A stretch of 64,000 nucleotides of DNA from Lonicera japonica (lineage: Eukaryota; Streptophyta; Magnoliopsida; Dipsacales; Caprifoliaceae), in assembly GCA_021464415.1 (NCBI GenBank), contig CM038468.1, positions 2,232,001 through 2,296,000 on the forward strand, given 5' to 3'. Below the pieces are notes generated by a model that was not told where the DNA came from, made no database searches, and worked only from the letters and a program-made list of their open reading frames with translations. A program made the position numbers and the translations under genes. Shown here piece after piece: positions 22,335 through 32,120 of the stretch. Every line of letters starts with the position of its first letter. The first letter of the stretch is position 1.

Positions 22335-25300
22335 TTAGAAGCCCCCCAGCTGCACATCTTGACTTCCTATACCTAAGACAGGCGTATCTTTAGGTATTAT
22401 GGTTTTATCACAATCACCATGTATCACGATAACCTCATCCCCTACCGAAATCTTGATCTTTTGATGTAGAGAAGATGGAAGAGCCCCTACCGAATGTATC
22501 CATGTGCGTCCGAGCAACAAGTTAAAACTAGATGGTATGTCGATAACTTGAAATTCAACAGGAAATTCGATTGGCCCAATTAGTAAGTTCAAGCCAACAG
22601 ACCCTAATACTGCCCTTTTGGTATTATTATATGCCCTTACCGTTACCGAGGATTCTCCCAAGCTACTTTCATCGAGTCCTAAAGCCTTGAAGGTTTTGAG
22701 TGGACAGACGTTTATAGTAGCCCCATTGTCAATGAGTACCTTCGGGACTACCATTCCTCTGGTTTCAATAGATATGTGGAGTGCTTGATCATGATTCCTC
22801 CCTAGTGGTGATAGATCTTCGTCTGAAAAGGACAAACTGTTCTGTAGGCTCAGGGTCCCGATCAATGCTGTTAGTTGCTCTGGGGTTGATTCTATTGGGA
22901 CTATGGCCTCATCCATGAGCTTGAGAAATGCTGCTCTATGGGGCTTGGAAGAAACCAATAATCCCCAAATAGATATTTGGGCCTGAGTCTTCTTTAATTG
23001 ATCAACAACTTGGCTCCCTTTGGGCTTTGCCACCTCTTTCTTTTGTACCGTAAGAGTAATTTCTTCCATCCCCTCCGGGATATCGATCATAGATGCCAAG
23101 GTTGCCAGTGCGTCAGCAAAACTGTTCTGTGATCTGGGGACATAGTAAAACTCCGCATGCTCGAATTTTCCTGTGACATCCCCCAATCGGGCGAGGTATG
23201 GTACTAACTTCTCATCTCTGACCTTCCATTCTTGTAGCACTTGGTGGACTACTAATGCCGAATCTCCATACACTTGTATTCTCCGTATACCCCTTTGGAG
23301 TGCAATCTCTAATCCAATTATGCAGGCTTCATACTCTGCAACGTTGTTGGTGCAGAAGAAGTCTAGACGATACGATAATGGGGAGTGAGTTTGGTCTGGA
23401 GAGACTAACAGGATGCCTATCCCATTTCCGTTTCTGTTGGCGGCCCCGTCGAAGTATAATTTCCAGTCTTCATCGATCTCGACATTCATGATAGTTTCGT
23501 CGGGGAACTCGGCTTTTTCTAGCATATCCCCCAATATCGGATTGTGGGCCAGGTAATCAGCTATGATCTTGCCTTTGACTGCCTTTTGGGTCATGTAGGT
23601 GATGTCAAATTCGGAGAGCATGAATAACCACTTTGCCATACGATTCGAGAGAGCTGGTTTCTCGAAGAGGTATTTTAGCGGATCAATTCGTGATGCCAGG
23701 ATGACCGGGAAGACCATCATGTAATGCCGTAATTTCTGTGTTACCCAGATGAGAGCGGCGCATGACTTCTCTAATGGCGTGTAGTTTATTTCGAATGGGG
23801 ATAACTTTTTGCTGACGTAGTAGATGGCTTGTTCTTTTCGAGTATCAACTACATGTTGGGCTAGCATAGCTCCTGCAGCTGAATCCATAACCGTTAGGTA
23901 TAAGATTAGTGGAAGTCCGGTCTGTGGTGGAGCTAATACTGGGGGATTGGAGAGATAGTCCTTGATTCTATCAAAAGCCTCCTGACACTGATCGTCCCAC
24001 TTTCCCGGTGAAGATTTCCTCAGGAGTTTGAAGATAGGTTCGCAGGTCTGAGTGAGCTGAGAGATGAACCTACTGATGTACTGCAGATTACCCAAAAAGC
24101 CCCGGACTTCTTTCTCGGTACGAGGCTCAGGCATTTCTTGGATAGCTCGAACCTTGGCAGGGTCTACCTCGATTCCTTTCTTACTGACAATAAATCCATC
24201 CACAAATGACTTCAAGGCATGGTTGGCAGTATTATCTACTATCAAATCAATGTTGGGTAATGGAAAATCGTCTTTTGGGCAGGCTTTATTGAGATCTCGG
24301 TAATCCACACACATGCGGACCTTCCCATTTGCCTTTGGAACGGGCACAATGTTGGCTAACCATAAAAGGTACTCGATCACCCGCAAAAACCCTACACTCA
24401 GTTGCTTCATCACCTCTTCTTTTACTTTCAGGGACCATTCTGGCGTAAGCTTTCTCAACTTTTGCTTGACGGGTCTGAATTCTGGCTTGGTGTGTATCTC
24501 ATGCATGACTATCTGGCTGTTCAAACCTGGCATATCTGCATAAGACCAGGCGAAGACATCCACGTACTCTTTCAGAGTTTGTGTGAATTTCTCTCTTTCT
24601 GTCTCACTTAGACTTGCCCCAATACGGACTTCCTTCCTTTCCTCTTCTGTTCCAAGGTTAATTATAAGAGTGTTTCCTTCTTCACTTTGTATACGCTGAT
24701 CCTCCCGTTCAGGGTGTTCGTTTAGTCTTTCCAACTCCATATAAGCAATTACAGAATTGAAACTAACAGGATAACGCAAAATAGAGTTTTCCTCATTAAT
24801 AACAGTGCTTACAGGTACAAGTTTGAAAAGTAAATTTAGGAAAGACTCTTCCCTACCCTTTTCCCCACTCTTATCTCTCACCCTTACAATTTCACTCTTT
24901 CCCCCCTTTTTTCGGTAATCTGGATCAGCGTGTATCAGGTGTACAGGGTCGTCTCTTGGCTCGTCATCCCCTAGAGCCATGACATCGAAGAGATTTCCGA
25001 TCATTTCTTCCTCTTCCTTGTCTTCACTTTCTTTTCCTGGTCCGATAGTTAACTTGGCAGAGAAGCTGTGTGTGATACTTTCTTTGAGGTAAAGGTCCTC
25101 TTCATAGAAGATTTCCCATCCCGGAAGGTTATCTCCGTTGCTATTCCTCCAGGGCTCTTGAAAGCCACAAAAGGGGAAGTCTTCTCCTTCCTTGACAAAA
25201 AACCCGTTCAGAGAGCTAAAACTCGGATACTGATGCCCTCGGCTCATTTTTTCTTGGTTGTCCTCTCCGGTGTGTTGATACCCCAAACCTTCTCTTTCGT

Positions 25301-25712
25301 ACCTCGTTACCGGTTCCAAGGCTTGAAGTAATCCGAACTGTCCCATTCCAAGACTGGCTCCAGGTAAGTATTTCATCTTTCTCAGCATGTTCGTGATCTT
25401 TGTACTGAGACCGGGGATATTATCAAGGGGTAGATACTTGATTCTCTGGGTGGTGAGAGCTTGTACTTGAGGCTCATAAGAAAAGCCTCCCAACTGTATG
25501 CTTTGACTCCCGATGCACAACACAGGTAATTCCAGATCTGCCAAGGTCCTTTCAGGATCTCCTTGGATGGTGATTACATTCCCTTCGAAGGGTATCTTGA
25601 TTTTCTGGTGTAAAGAGGAGGGGAGTGCTCCTATGTCATGTAGCCAGGCTCTTCCTAACAGTAGGTTGAAACTGGAGGGAATGTCTATGATTTGGAACTC
25701 GGCCGGAAAGTT
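22335..25712 (-). pseudogene. Protease 1 end, G-patch, RT 1 (core deleted), RNase H 1, aRNase H 1 and protease 2 of H
   Basis: This is one uninterrupted frame of 1,125 codons with an ATG at 25544. From that ATG: G-patch KYLPGASLGMG (about 58-68), acidic linker, RT 1 beginning with VDYRDLNKACPKDD (about 413), then an in-frame deletion at residue 451 that removes about 109 residues including the YVDD site (compare E2). RNase H 1 lies at about 540-650, archaeal-type RNase H 1 at about 690-830 (LYFDGAAN, GDSALVVHQ). At about 840-850 (near 23.0 kb) it passes straight into the pre-protease segment QLKKTQAQISIWGLL and protease 2 with LIDNGATINVCP (about 937). It ends QLGGF-stop (TAA). The order aRNase H followed by a new protease is not the normal gypsy order. 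Confidence 0.88.
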
Positions 25713-28280
25713 TCAGGGACCAACCATGAGATCAAGCTTCAGGGAACCCAGAACAGCCCTCCTGGTATTGTCATAGGCCCTGACGGTTACGGCTGATGGA
25801 GAAAGTTCTGAATCCAATATACCCAGGCATCTGGCGGTCTTCAGGGGGCAAACATTTATAGTCGACCCGTTATCGATGAGAACTTGCGACAGGATTTTTC
25901 CTCGAGTCCGAACAGTGATGTGGAGAGCCAGGCTGTGTTTCTTCCCCAATGGAGATAAGTCTTCATCTGAGAATGACATACTTCTTTGAACTGTAAGTGA
26001 CCCAATCATGTTTGGCAGTTGTTCGGGCGTAGAGTCTGGCGATATGATAGCCTCATCTAGGAGTTTGATGAAGGCGGTCCTGTGAGGTTTGGAGGCAACC
26101 AGAAGGCCCCAAATGGTGATGTGAGCCTGGGTTTTCTTTAGCTGTTCCAATACTCGATCTTCTCCTACTTCCTTAGGAGGTGGCGTTTTCTCGGCATCCA
26201 TTAGTGGTGGCTGATATACCCTTCCCGAACGGGTAATTTGCTGTATCCAAAGGGATGCTGGGTCTGATCCCTCTGAGACTTCCGGTGATTCTGGTTCTGT
26301 TGACCAACTGAAGGCTTTGGGGGAGGTTTCTGTCATACAGATTGTCTCCTTGGGAAGGCCTCGGGGATTCCATGGTTGTTTCTTCCTGTCTTGGGTCCAT
26401 CCTATCCTAGCTTTTCCGGGATTGGTTTTGATTGAAAGTGGCTGTGAGATCCCCTGATTGGTTCTTCCTAAACCCTGCCCGGGTAGAAAGTTCATCTTAT
26501 CCATCCATTGGTCGATTATCGGATTAAGGCCTGGCGCCATTTGAGCCTTTGCTGGCGGTACGACGGGTGCCTTGCAGGCTGGGTCATCTCGAATGAGTCT
26601 TACGGGGTCAAAGCCTTCTTCATCAGTGGTCAAGGTATTAATTCCCGCAGGTGGAGCATGGTTGGGAAGTGGGTTGTTGGTAACATTGGGCCCGTCAGGT
26701 GCGGTAATGGTTCCGGCTTCAATGAGGTCCTGAATACGGTGACGAAGAGCCAACCAGCGTTCCGTGTCATGGCCTGCTGCTTGATGGTATGCACAGTTCT
26801 CATTCATCCTCCAAGTAACGGGAATAGGACTTAGTGGAGGACGTGGGTTGAGTGGGGTGATTAGTCCGGCTTTCCGGAGTAGTTCCAAGCTTTTGACCAG
26901 GGTAGTGGGAAGAGTACAGATGTTCCTTTTTCTCCTGACTTCAGTGCTCGAAGAATCTCCTTGTGTGGGCCAATTCATCGAAGGTGCTTGTTGTGGCTGC
27001 TGAAACGGATTTTGTTTATACGGGTATGAGCCTATTTGGTTAACGGTTGGAGTGGCCATCTTTCTCCCTGCGTATGAGGCTTTCTTGGTATCATTCTCGG
27101 CTTTCTTAGCCAACTCTTCTTCTACTTGTGACCCCATGCTTAACAAGGCCCTGAAATGTGGAAATACGTGCTTTCCCATACAACTTAATACAGATGGAGT
27201 AAAATTCCTCTGTATGATCTCCAACTGTTCTTCTTCATCAGGCCGTTTGGACATTTGGGATGCCATCTCTTTCCAGCGTGTGACGAAATCACTGAAGCCT
27301 TCCTTCTCTCCTTGCTTGGTCATTTCCAGGTGCTTGCGGGTAATTTCCAAATCTTCGTTGGACCCGTATTTATTCATGAATTCCTTAACAATATCTCCCC
27401 AAGTCTTCATGTGGTATCTTTCCAGATCGAAAAACCATCTCAGGGCGGCCCCCGTGAGAGTCATGTGAAAGGCCTGAGCTAATTCCGATTCTCCACAACC
27501 GGACACTTGCATGGATCTGATGTAGGATTGGAGATGGGTTTTGGGAGGTGTGGTTCCTGTGAACTTGGTGATGGAAGGGAGCTTGAATCCCTGGGGCAAT
27601 CTTGCTTCCGGGCAGAGGGAGAAGGCATTCATATCTGTAATCTCATCTGCTCCTTTTATCAAGGAGACCCCCCTTTGCAAAACCCTCATCTGCTCTTTCA
27701 GTTTCTTCATTTCTTCACTCTGTCTTGACACCTCATCGGGTTGTTCCCGAGCTATAACCAATTCTGTATACACTGCTCGGAGTCGGTTAATGTCTGGGTA
27801 TTCATTAGGAGGGGCTACTGGGGCCGGAGGTGGAATAGGTCTTACGGTAACTTGCGGCCATGGTTGGTATTGGGGATCAAGACCTTGCTGAGGTTGCGGC
27901 CAGATGATGGGTGGCTCTTGTTGCTGATAAGTAGGGCCTGAATCCGGGGCCCATTGATTCTGATTATTGGGGTCAGTTTGAACAGGACCGGCGATGACGG
28001 GACCCACTTGTGGTAGATTGGTTCCTTGAACTGGGGGAAGCACTTGTGATGACTGCCCTTGATTTCGATTCGGTGGTAGCCGTTCAAACCCCGGTGGCGC
28101 GACCCGCCCAGCTGACAACTCTTCTACTCGAACCCGGGTACTCTGTTGTTCATTCGTGAGGTTTGCCAGACTCATGCTAACGGTCAGTAGCAAACGATGC
28201 ATTTCGGCTAAAGTCGGCTGAGCTACAGATGCCTCGGCTAGGCTCTGATTTGTCTCTTGATTTTCACGTCCATCGACCAT
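25713..28280 (-). CDS. gag: gag and start of protease 1 of H (855 aa, then TGA)
   Basis: The ATG at 28280 is shared with X and E2. Order: N-terminal helix, Pro/Gln-rich linker (60-165), coiled coil EEMKKLKEQM (about 188-197), Retrotrans_gag domain (about 270-400), zinc finger CxxH...GHxTER at 496-508 whose last cysteine is tryptophan (W509), G-patch KMNFLPGQGLGRTNQG (about 595-610), the QLKKTQAH pre-protease segment (about 713) and protease with LIDNGSTINVCP (801-812). The frame ends at TGA 25713-25715 in place of the GGA codon in X and E2, inside the protease. The following 3,378 bases continue in the same frame. The damaged zinc finger makes genome packaging by this copy doubtful. Confidence 0.88.
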   Translation of the reverse strand: MVDGRENQETNQSLAEASVAQPTLAEMHRLLLTVSMSLANLTNEQQSTRVRVEELSAGRVAPPGFERLPPNRNQGQSSQVLPPVQGTNLPQVGPVIAGPVQTDPNNQNQWAPDSGPTYQQQEPPIIWPQPQQGLDPQYQPWPQVTVRPIPPPAPVAPPNEYPDINRLRAVYTELVIAREQPDEVSRQSEEMKKLKEQMRVLQRGVSLIKGADEITDMNAFSLCPEARLPQGFKLPSITKFTGTTPPKTHLQSYIRSMQVSGCGESELAQAFHMTLTGAALRWFFDLERYHMKTWGDIVKEFMNKYGSNEDLEITRKHLEMTKQGEKEGFSDFVTRWKEMASQMSKRPDEEEQLEIIQRNFTPSVLSCMGKHVFPHFRALLSMGSQVEEELAKKAENDTKKASYAGRKMATPTVNQIGSYPYKQNPFQQPQQAPSMNWPTQGDSSSTEVRRKRNICTLPTTLVKSLELLRKAGLITPLNPRPPLSPIPVTWRMNENCAYHQAAGHDTERWLALRHRIQDLIEAGTITAPDGPNVTNNPLPNHAPPAGINTLTTDEEGFDPVRLIRDDPACKAPVVPPAKAQMAPGLNPIIDQWMDKMNFLPGQGLGRTNQGISQPLSIKTNPGKARIGWTQDRKKQPWNPRGLPKETICMTETSPKAFSWSTEPESPEVSEGSDPASLWIQQITRSGRVYQPPLMDAEKTPPPKEVGEDRVLEQLKKTQAHITIWGLLVASKPHRTAFIKLLDEAIISPDSTPEQLPNMIGSLTVQRSMSFSDEDLSPLGKKHSLALHITVRTRGKILSQVLIDNGSTINVCPLKTARCLGILDSELSPSAVTVRAYDNTRRAVLGSLKLDLMVGP

Positions 28281-28873
28281 TGCGGGTGTGCTTGGTCTTA
28301 CTAATCTTCCGGTGTGATCCCGATCAGCCCAACCTTCCCGATCAGCCCAACGAAAACCAAGTTTCGGGCGTTTTATAAAGACACGTCAACAACAACTTGA
28401 GTGAATTCCTAGTGGGAGTTTAGGATAGGCAGCAAAATGCTCCTTGGGTTATCCTATTTGTCCCGAATTTTGAAAAACTCATTTTTTGATTTTATGAAAA
28501 TTGGGAATATCTCTCCTCTTGAGTTGCTTTTCATGGGAGATGTACCGGGGAAAGTCACAACGAGTTTTAACCTCGATGTAAATTTCTACGATGGAGGTTG
28601 GTCAGCCTCCGGCCGTACTTGCCAATATCTGGGGGAGATATATATGACAAGGCCCTATGTGGTACAAAATCCTCACGGTTGATAAAAAAAGTATAAGAGT
28701 GTTCTATCTTTGACTCTTCCTATATGCGCCTCTAGGTCAGGTCAACAATAAAATCCAGGCACCACGTCAGGGGGAAGTAGGGAAAGCAGTAAAAGCATGC
28801 ATATCAACATATTATAAACAAAAAAGTCCACATATAAGAGCCTAGTTTTCAGTGTCCCCAGCAGAGTCGCCAC
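28281..28873 (-). other. 5' leader and primer-binding site of H
   Basis: The untranslated leader is shorter than X's because of two deletions (near 28340 and 28727). The primer-binding site TGGCGACTCTGCTGGGGA lies at 28855-28872, one base from the LTR. No open frame is conserved with the other leaders. Confidence 0.8.
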
Positions 28874-30582
28874 TGTGAGAATCCGCAAATGCGACCCCCG
28901 GGTCTCGTCCCCGTTCGTTTGGGCGTCTGAAATGTCGGAACGAATTCCGTCGTTCCATTTTCTTGGAGTGATTCATATTGGGTGTCCTTACGTCTATTCT
29001 AGATGCAAAGGGGGTTCGTTCAGAGTCGCCAGTACGTTTTACGAGAAAACGGACAAAAGGGGTCGTGTAAGAGGAAAGGCTACAGATAAGCCTTTCTTTA
29101 CACGTTTGTCTACGAAACCAGGATTTCTATAGGGTTCGGGAACTATATTACGGTTTGGGAAGGTGTTAAGCACCCATTCCGCCCTTTCGGTCTCTAGTGG
29201 TCTTATATGTTTATTTTATGTTGAAAAACTTGGATGCTTTTACTGACAGTCTACTACTTTTTAAATGAAAACCCTAATTTTTGGGGGAAAACGGGAAAGG
29301 GGTAGAAACCTTTGTGTTCCAAGATCCGACGTTTTTATTTATTGAAAGATGTAAATACAAATGACAAAACCTTTTATGTTGAAAGAGTGTCCCGTATTAT
29401 TTTCTCAGATAATGACGGTTTTCTCGTGTTGTGATTAGTTTTGTAAAAGTTCGGATCTATATTGGGACTGATTTAATATGGAACTAGAACTCTTTGAGGA
29501 GAGTTATCAGACACGTCGCAGTCTATAGAGAAGACATGATATGTTGATTTTAATTCCTAGATAAGTCTTATCAGTCCGGGTTTTGAAAACAGAATTTTAT
29601 CCGGACGATAGTCTACTTATTCTTCTGGTTTTGCAAATGGTTTTATCAGGGTCTTTTATTTTGAAGATGGTAGACTATTTATAACTTGGCAATAAGTTTA
29701 TTCAAATAAAACGTGGACAAAACAACAGAAATAAAACAAGTACACAGACAAACCTGATTTTCCAGCGCATTAGGAACCTAGCACAACCATGTTGCCACTT
29801 CGCTTACCAGCGCGCCCCGTTAGAAAAAATTGAATTCTAAAAGTTTACAATAAAACAAATATGCAAATATTTAATTACTAGAAGAGACTTTATTTACCTT
29901 CCCGACGAGAATAATAATAAGAAAGAGAATATAATACGGCAGAGGGATCTCCGGCGATAATAATCTTCTCCTTCTTCAGATATTTCCGAGAATTCGATTC
30001 CCGAGACTGGACACGTTGAGTGTCAAGAATAGATTCGATAATTCTTCAGAAATAAGACGATAATAGAAAATACTAGACGAAAGATCAGAAAATCAGATCA
30101 TAAACCCGCAATTCTGCTCTAAAACTGCTGTTTTTTGCTGTGATGTTGGTGTCCTTGAACCTTGGGTGCTGCTGGCCTATTTATAGTGCCGAAAAGGTGT
30201 ATGTCGCGCGACATATTGGTGTATGTCGCGCGACAATCTTGACTGTCGCGCGACATTTTACTTTAATGATGATTCTGACTCATTGCTGAGTCAGAAAGTG
30301 GAGTGGTGGGGTGTTTGTCGCGCGACATGTTCCCCAAAAGGTAGGATTGTCGTGCGACATACACCAGTATGTCGCGCGACAATCTTGACTGTCGCGCGAC
30401 AATCTTGACTGTCGCGCGACAATCTTGAATGTCGTGTGACATTTCACTTTAAAACATGTTTGTTTGGCCAATAGACGCTTCCGGGACAGTCTTGGGTGTT
30501 CAGGTGGGTCCCGGAGTCCAGAAACAGCAGTTCTCGAAGGTTGTTAGGGTTCTTGCGGGGGTCACGGATCGGGGTGTCTACA
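28874..30582 (-). repeat. 5' LTR of H (type A, 1,709 bp)
   Basis: Plus-strand ends TGTGAGAATCC and GGGTGTCTACA. It has the promoter TATAAATA (30178-30185), the U3 palindrome array (30200-30442) and the conserved R/U5 block near 29155-29190. The flank beyond it is AAAAC; no matching copy is found at the other end of H. Confidence 0.92.
30178..30442 (-). promoter_or_regulatory. TATA box and U3 palindromes of H 5' LTR
   Basis: Next to the TATA box lie nine TGTCGCGCGACA-type palindromes (seven perfect, two with C-to-T changes) between 30200 and 30442, plus an inverted repeat CTGACTCA/TGAGTCAG at about 30278-30297. That dyad stands where N has CTGACAC/GTGTCAG; both arms have changed together. Confidence 0.8.
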
Positions 30583-32115
30583 AAAACTTAATTATAATTT
30601 TAATTTGGGGTATAAACATATAAATGCAAACACTAATCTTGCGTACAATGGAATTTATGGGTATAAAAATGTGCATAAAAAATCACGTAGCAATTGCATG
30701 TCTTCCCCGGTTAGCTTATTTTGAGCTTTTTTTTTATTAATTAGTTTTACATCAAAAAAAAAAATTAATTCCGTGCTTGTATTCCTCCCCAAAAAAATAA
30801 AAATATCCGCCACTAAGATGGATAACTAAAACAAATAGTGATTTTTTTATTTGTTTTTGGGATGGAGAAACTATAATTAATCAATAAAAGATTCTCTAGA
30901 GGGTTGAGAAAGAAAGATGGCTTTTTAAGAATTGAGATGAGTGTATAAGTCATGAAAGATCAATGGTGAAATGAAAATGCATTTTTAGGAGTTAAAATAC
31001 AATATATGTTATGAATAGAAATTTGCTGTGGAAATACTTTACTTTATTGCTGCATGTGTTTTTGCATACAAAGAAAAATTCAAAGCAAGTTAAATTTATT
31101 GATTTATTTACAAATTTTCTGTGAAAAATAGTGGAAAAAGAACTAGCTAGGTCAATGGCACAGTCATTAATACGTATAAATTGAACATCAATCAATTGTG
31201 GAAAAAAATAATGTGAGTAAAGCAAGAGCATCAATTAATTGTTCATATTGGTCCAAATTGACACTTGTGGAAATTTATGTTGTCAAAGTCGTATTAATGT
31301 GACTTGTGGAAAATTATTTTGGAAATTAAAATTATTCATCAAGTGACATAACTACATTATTATTGGTTCTCTATTGGTCTAGATTGAGACTTGTGGAAAT
31401 TTATTTTGGCAAAGTCATATTAATGCGACTTGTGAAAATTATTTTAGAAATTAAAATTAATCACAAAGTGCACAACTGCAATATGATTGGTTGTCCCTAT
31501 TGATCCAGATTGAGACTTGTGGAAATTTATTTTAGAAACTAAAATTTCTTCACAAATTAAATGGTGTGTTTTTTGTATCAAAATGTGGTGAAATTAACAA
31601 TTGTTTGTATAAATATGCATATGGAAAAAAATTGCTTCTTTTTTAGGAGGTAGGAATATGATTAGGATCGTGCAAAATATTTCTTACTTACCGTGGTCAG
31701 AAGATTTGGATTTCATGGAAAGCCGACAAAGTAACAAAACAACTCACCAAATTTCTTTTCACATTTTTCAACCCCATCAAAATTAATTGTGGTTTTTAAC
31801 AACATTCTAATTTTGAAATCGAAAGTACCCGTAGATGATACAATTTTATTGCACAACTAAATTTGGTCCTTGCTTTGTATAATAGTATATATATCATTTT
31901 TTATTATTATTTTAACAACATTTTGCTATGCATCTTGAAACACCTACTTCTAGGTATACACGCAAATTAAAATTCCCATTTGATTTGCTTCAAAAAGAAA
32001 AGTCCAATTTGATTTCACACTATTTATAGAAGGCATGGTTTAAAAGAATAAAAATAAAACTCGTAGTTAAAAATAAGTGCATCATGTAAAATGGCATGAC
32101 AAATAATAAGGGTAC
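30583..32115. other. AT-rich host DNA between H and E2
   Basis: No coding domain in any frame. It contains three imperfect copies of a 125-bp repeat (entered separately) and a block at about 31540-31800 that is homologous to 45840-46110 and 60560-60730. TATA-like and homopolymer runs are frequent. Confidence 0.6.
31251..31560. repeat. 125-bp imperfect tandem repeat in host DNA
   Basis: Units begin GTCCAAATTGACACTTGTGG (31251), GTCTAGATTGAGACTTGTGG (31377) and ATCCAGATTGAGACTTGTGG (about 31502, partial). The shared core is ACTTGTGGAAATTTAT. A single diverged unit lies at about 45811. Confidence 0.75.
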
Positions 32116-32120
32116 ATATT

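Larger units (their letters stand above)
6044..30582 (-). mobile_element. Giant Tat/Ogre-like element H (duplicated pol), split by N
   Basis: H runs on the minus strand from its 5' LTR (28874-30582) through leader, gag, two pol units, integrase and 3' UTR to the PPT at 6044. Removing the nested element N (6679-14921) leaves about 16.3 kb. The LTR next to its PPT is type B whereas its 5' LTR is type A, and the outer flanks (CCAGC and AAAAC) do not match, so H is not a simple single insertion; its own 3' LTR was replaced or lost by recombination. Family assignment rests on RT, dual RNase H, integrase and G-patch signatures and on the repeat-filled 3' UTR, all known from Tat/Ogre. Confidence 0.82.

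Noticed and set aside
30583..32115. A host gene or promoter between H and E2
   Set aside because: AT-rich, no domain, no splice-supported frame; it contains only diverged repeats.
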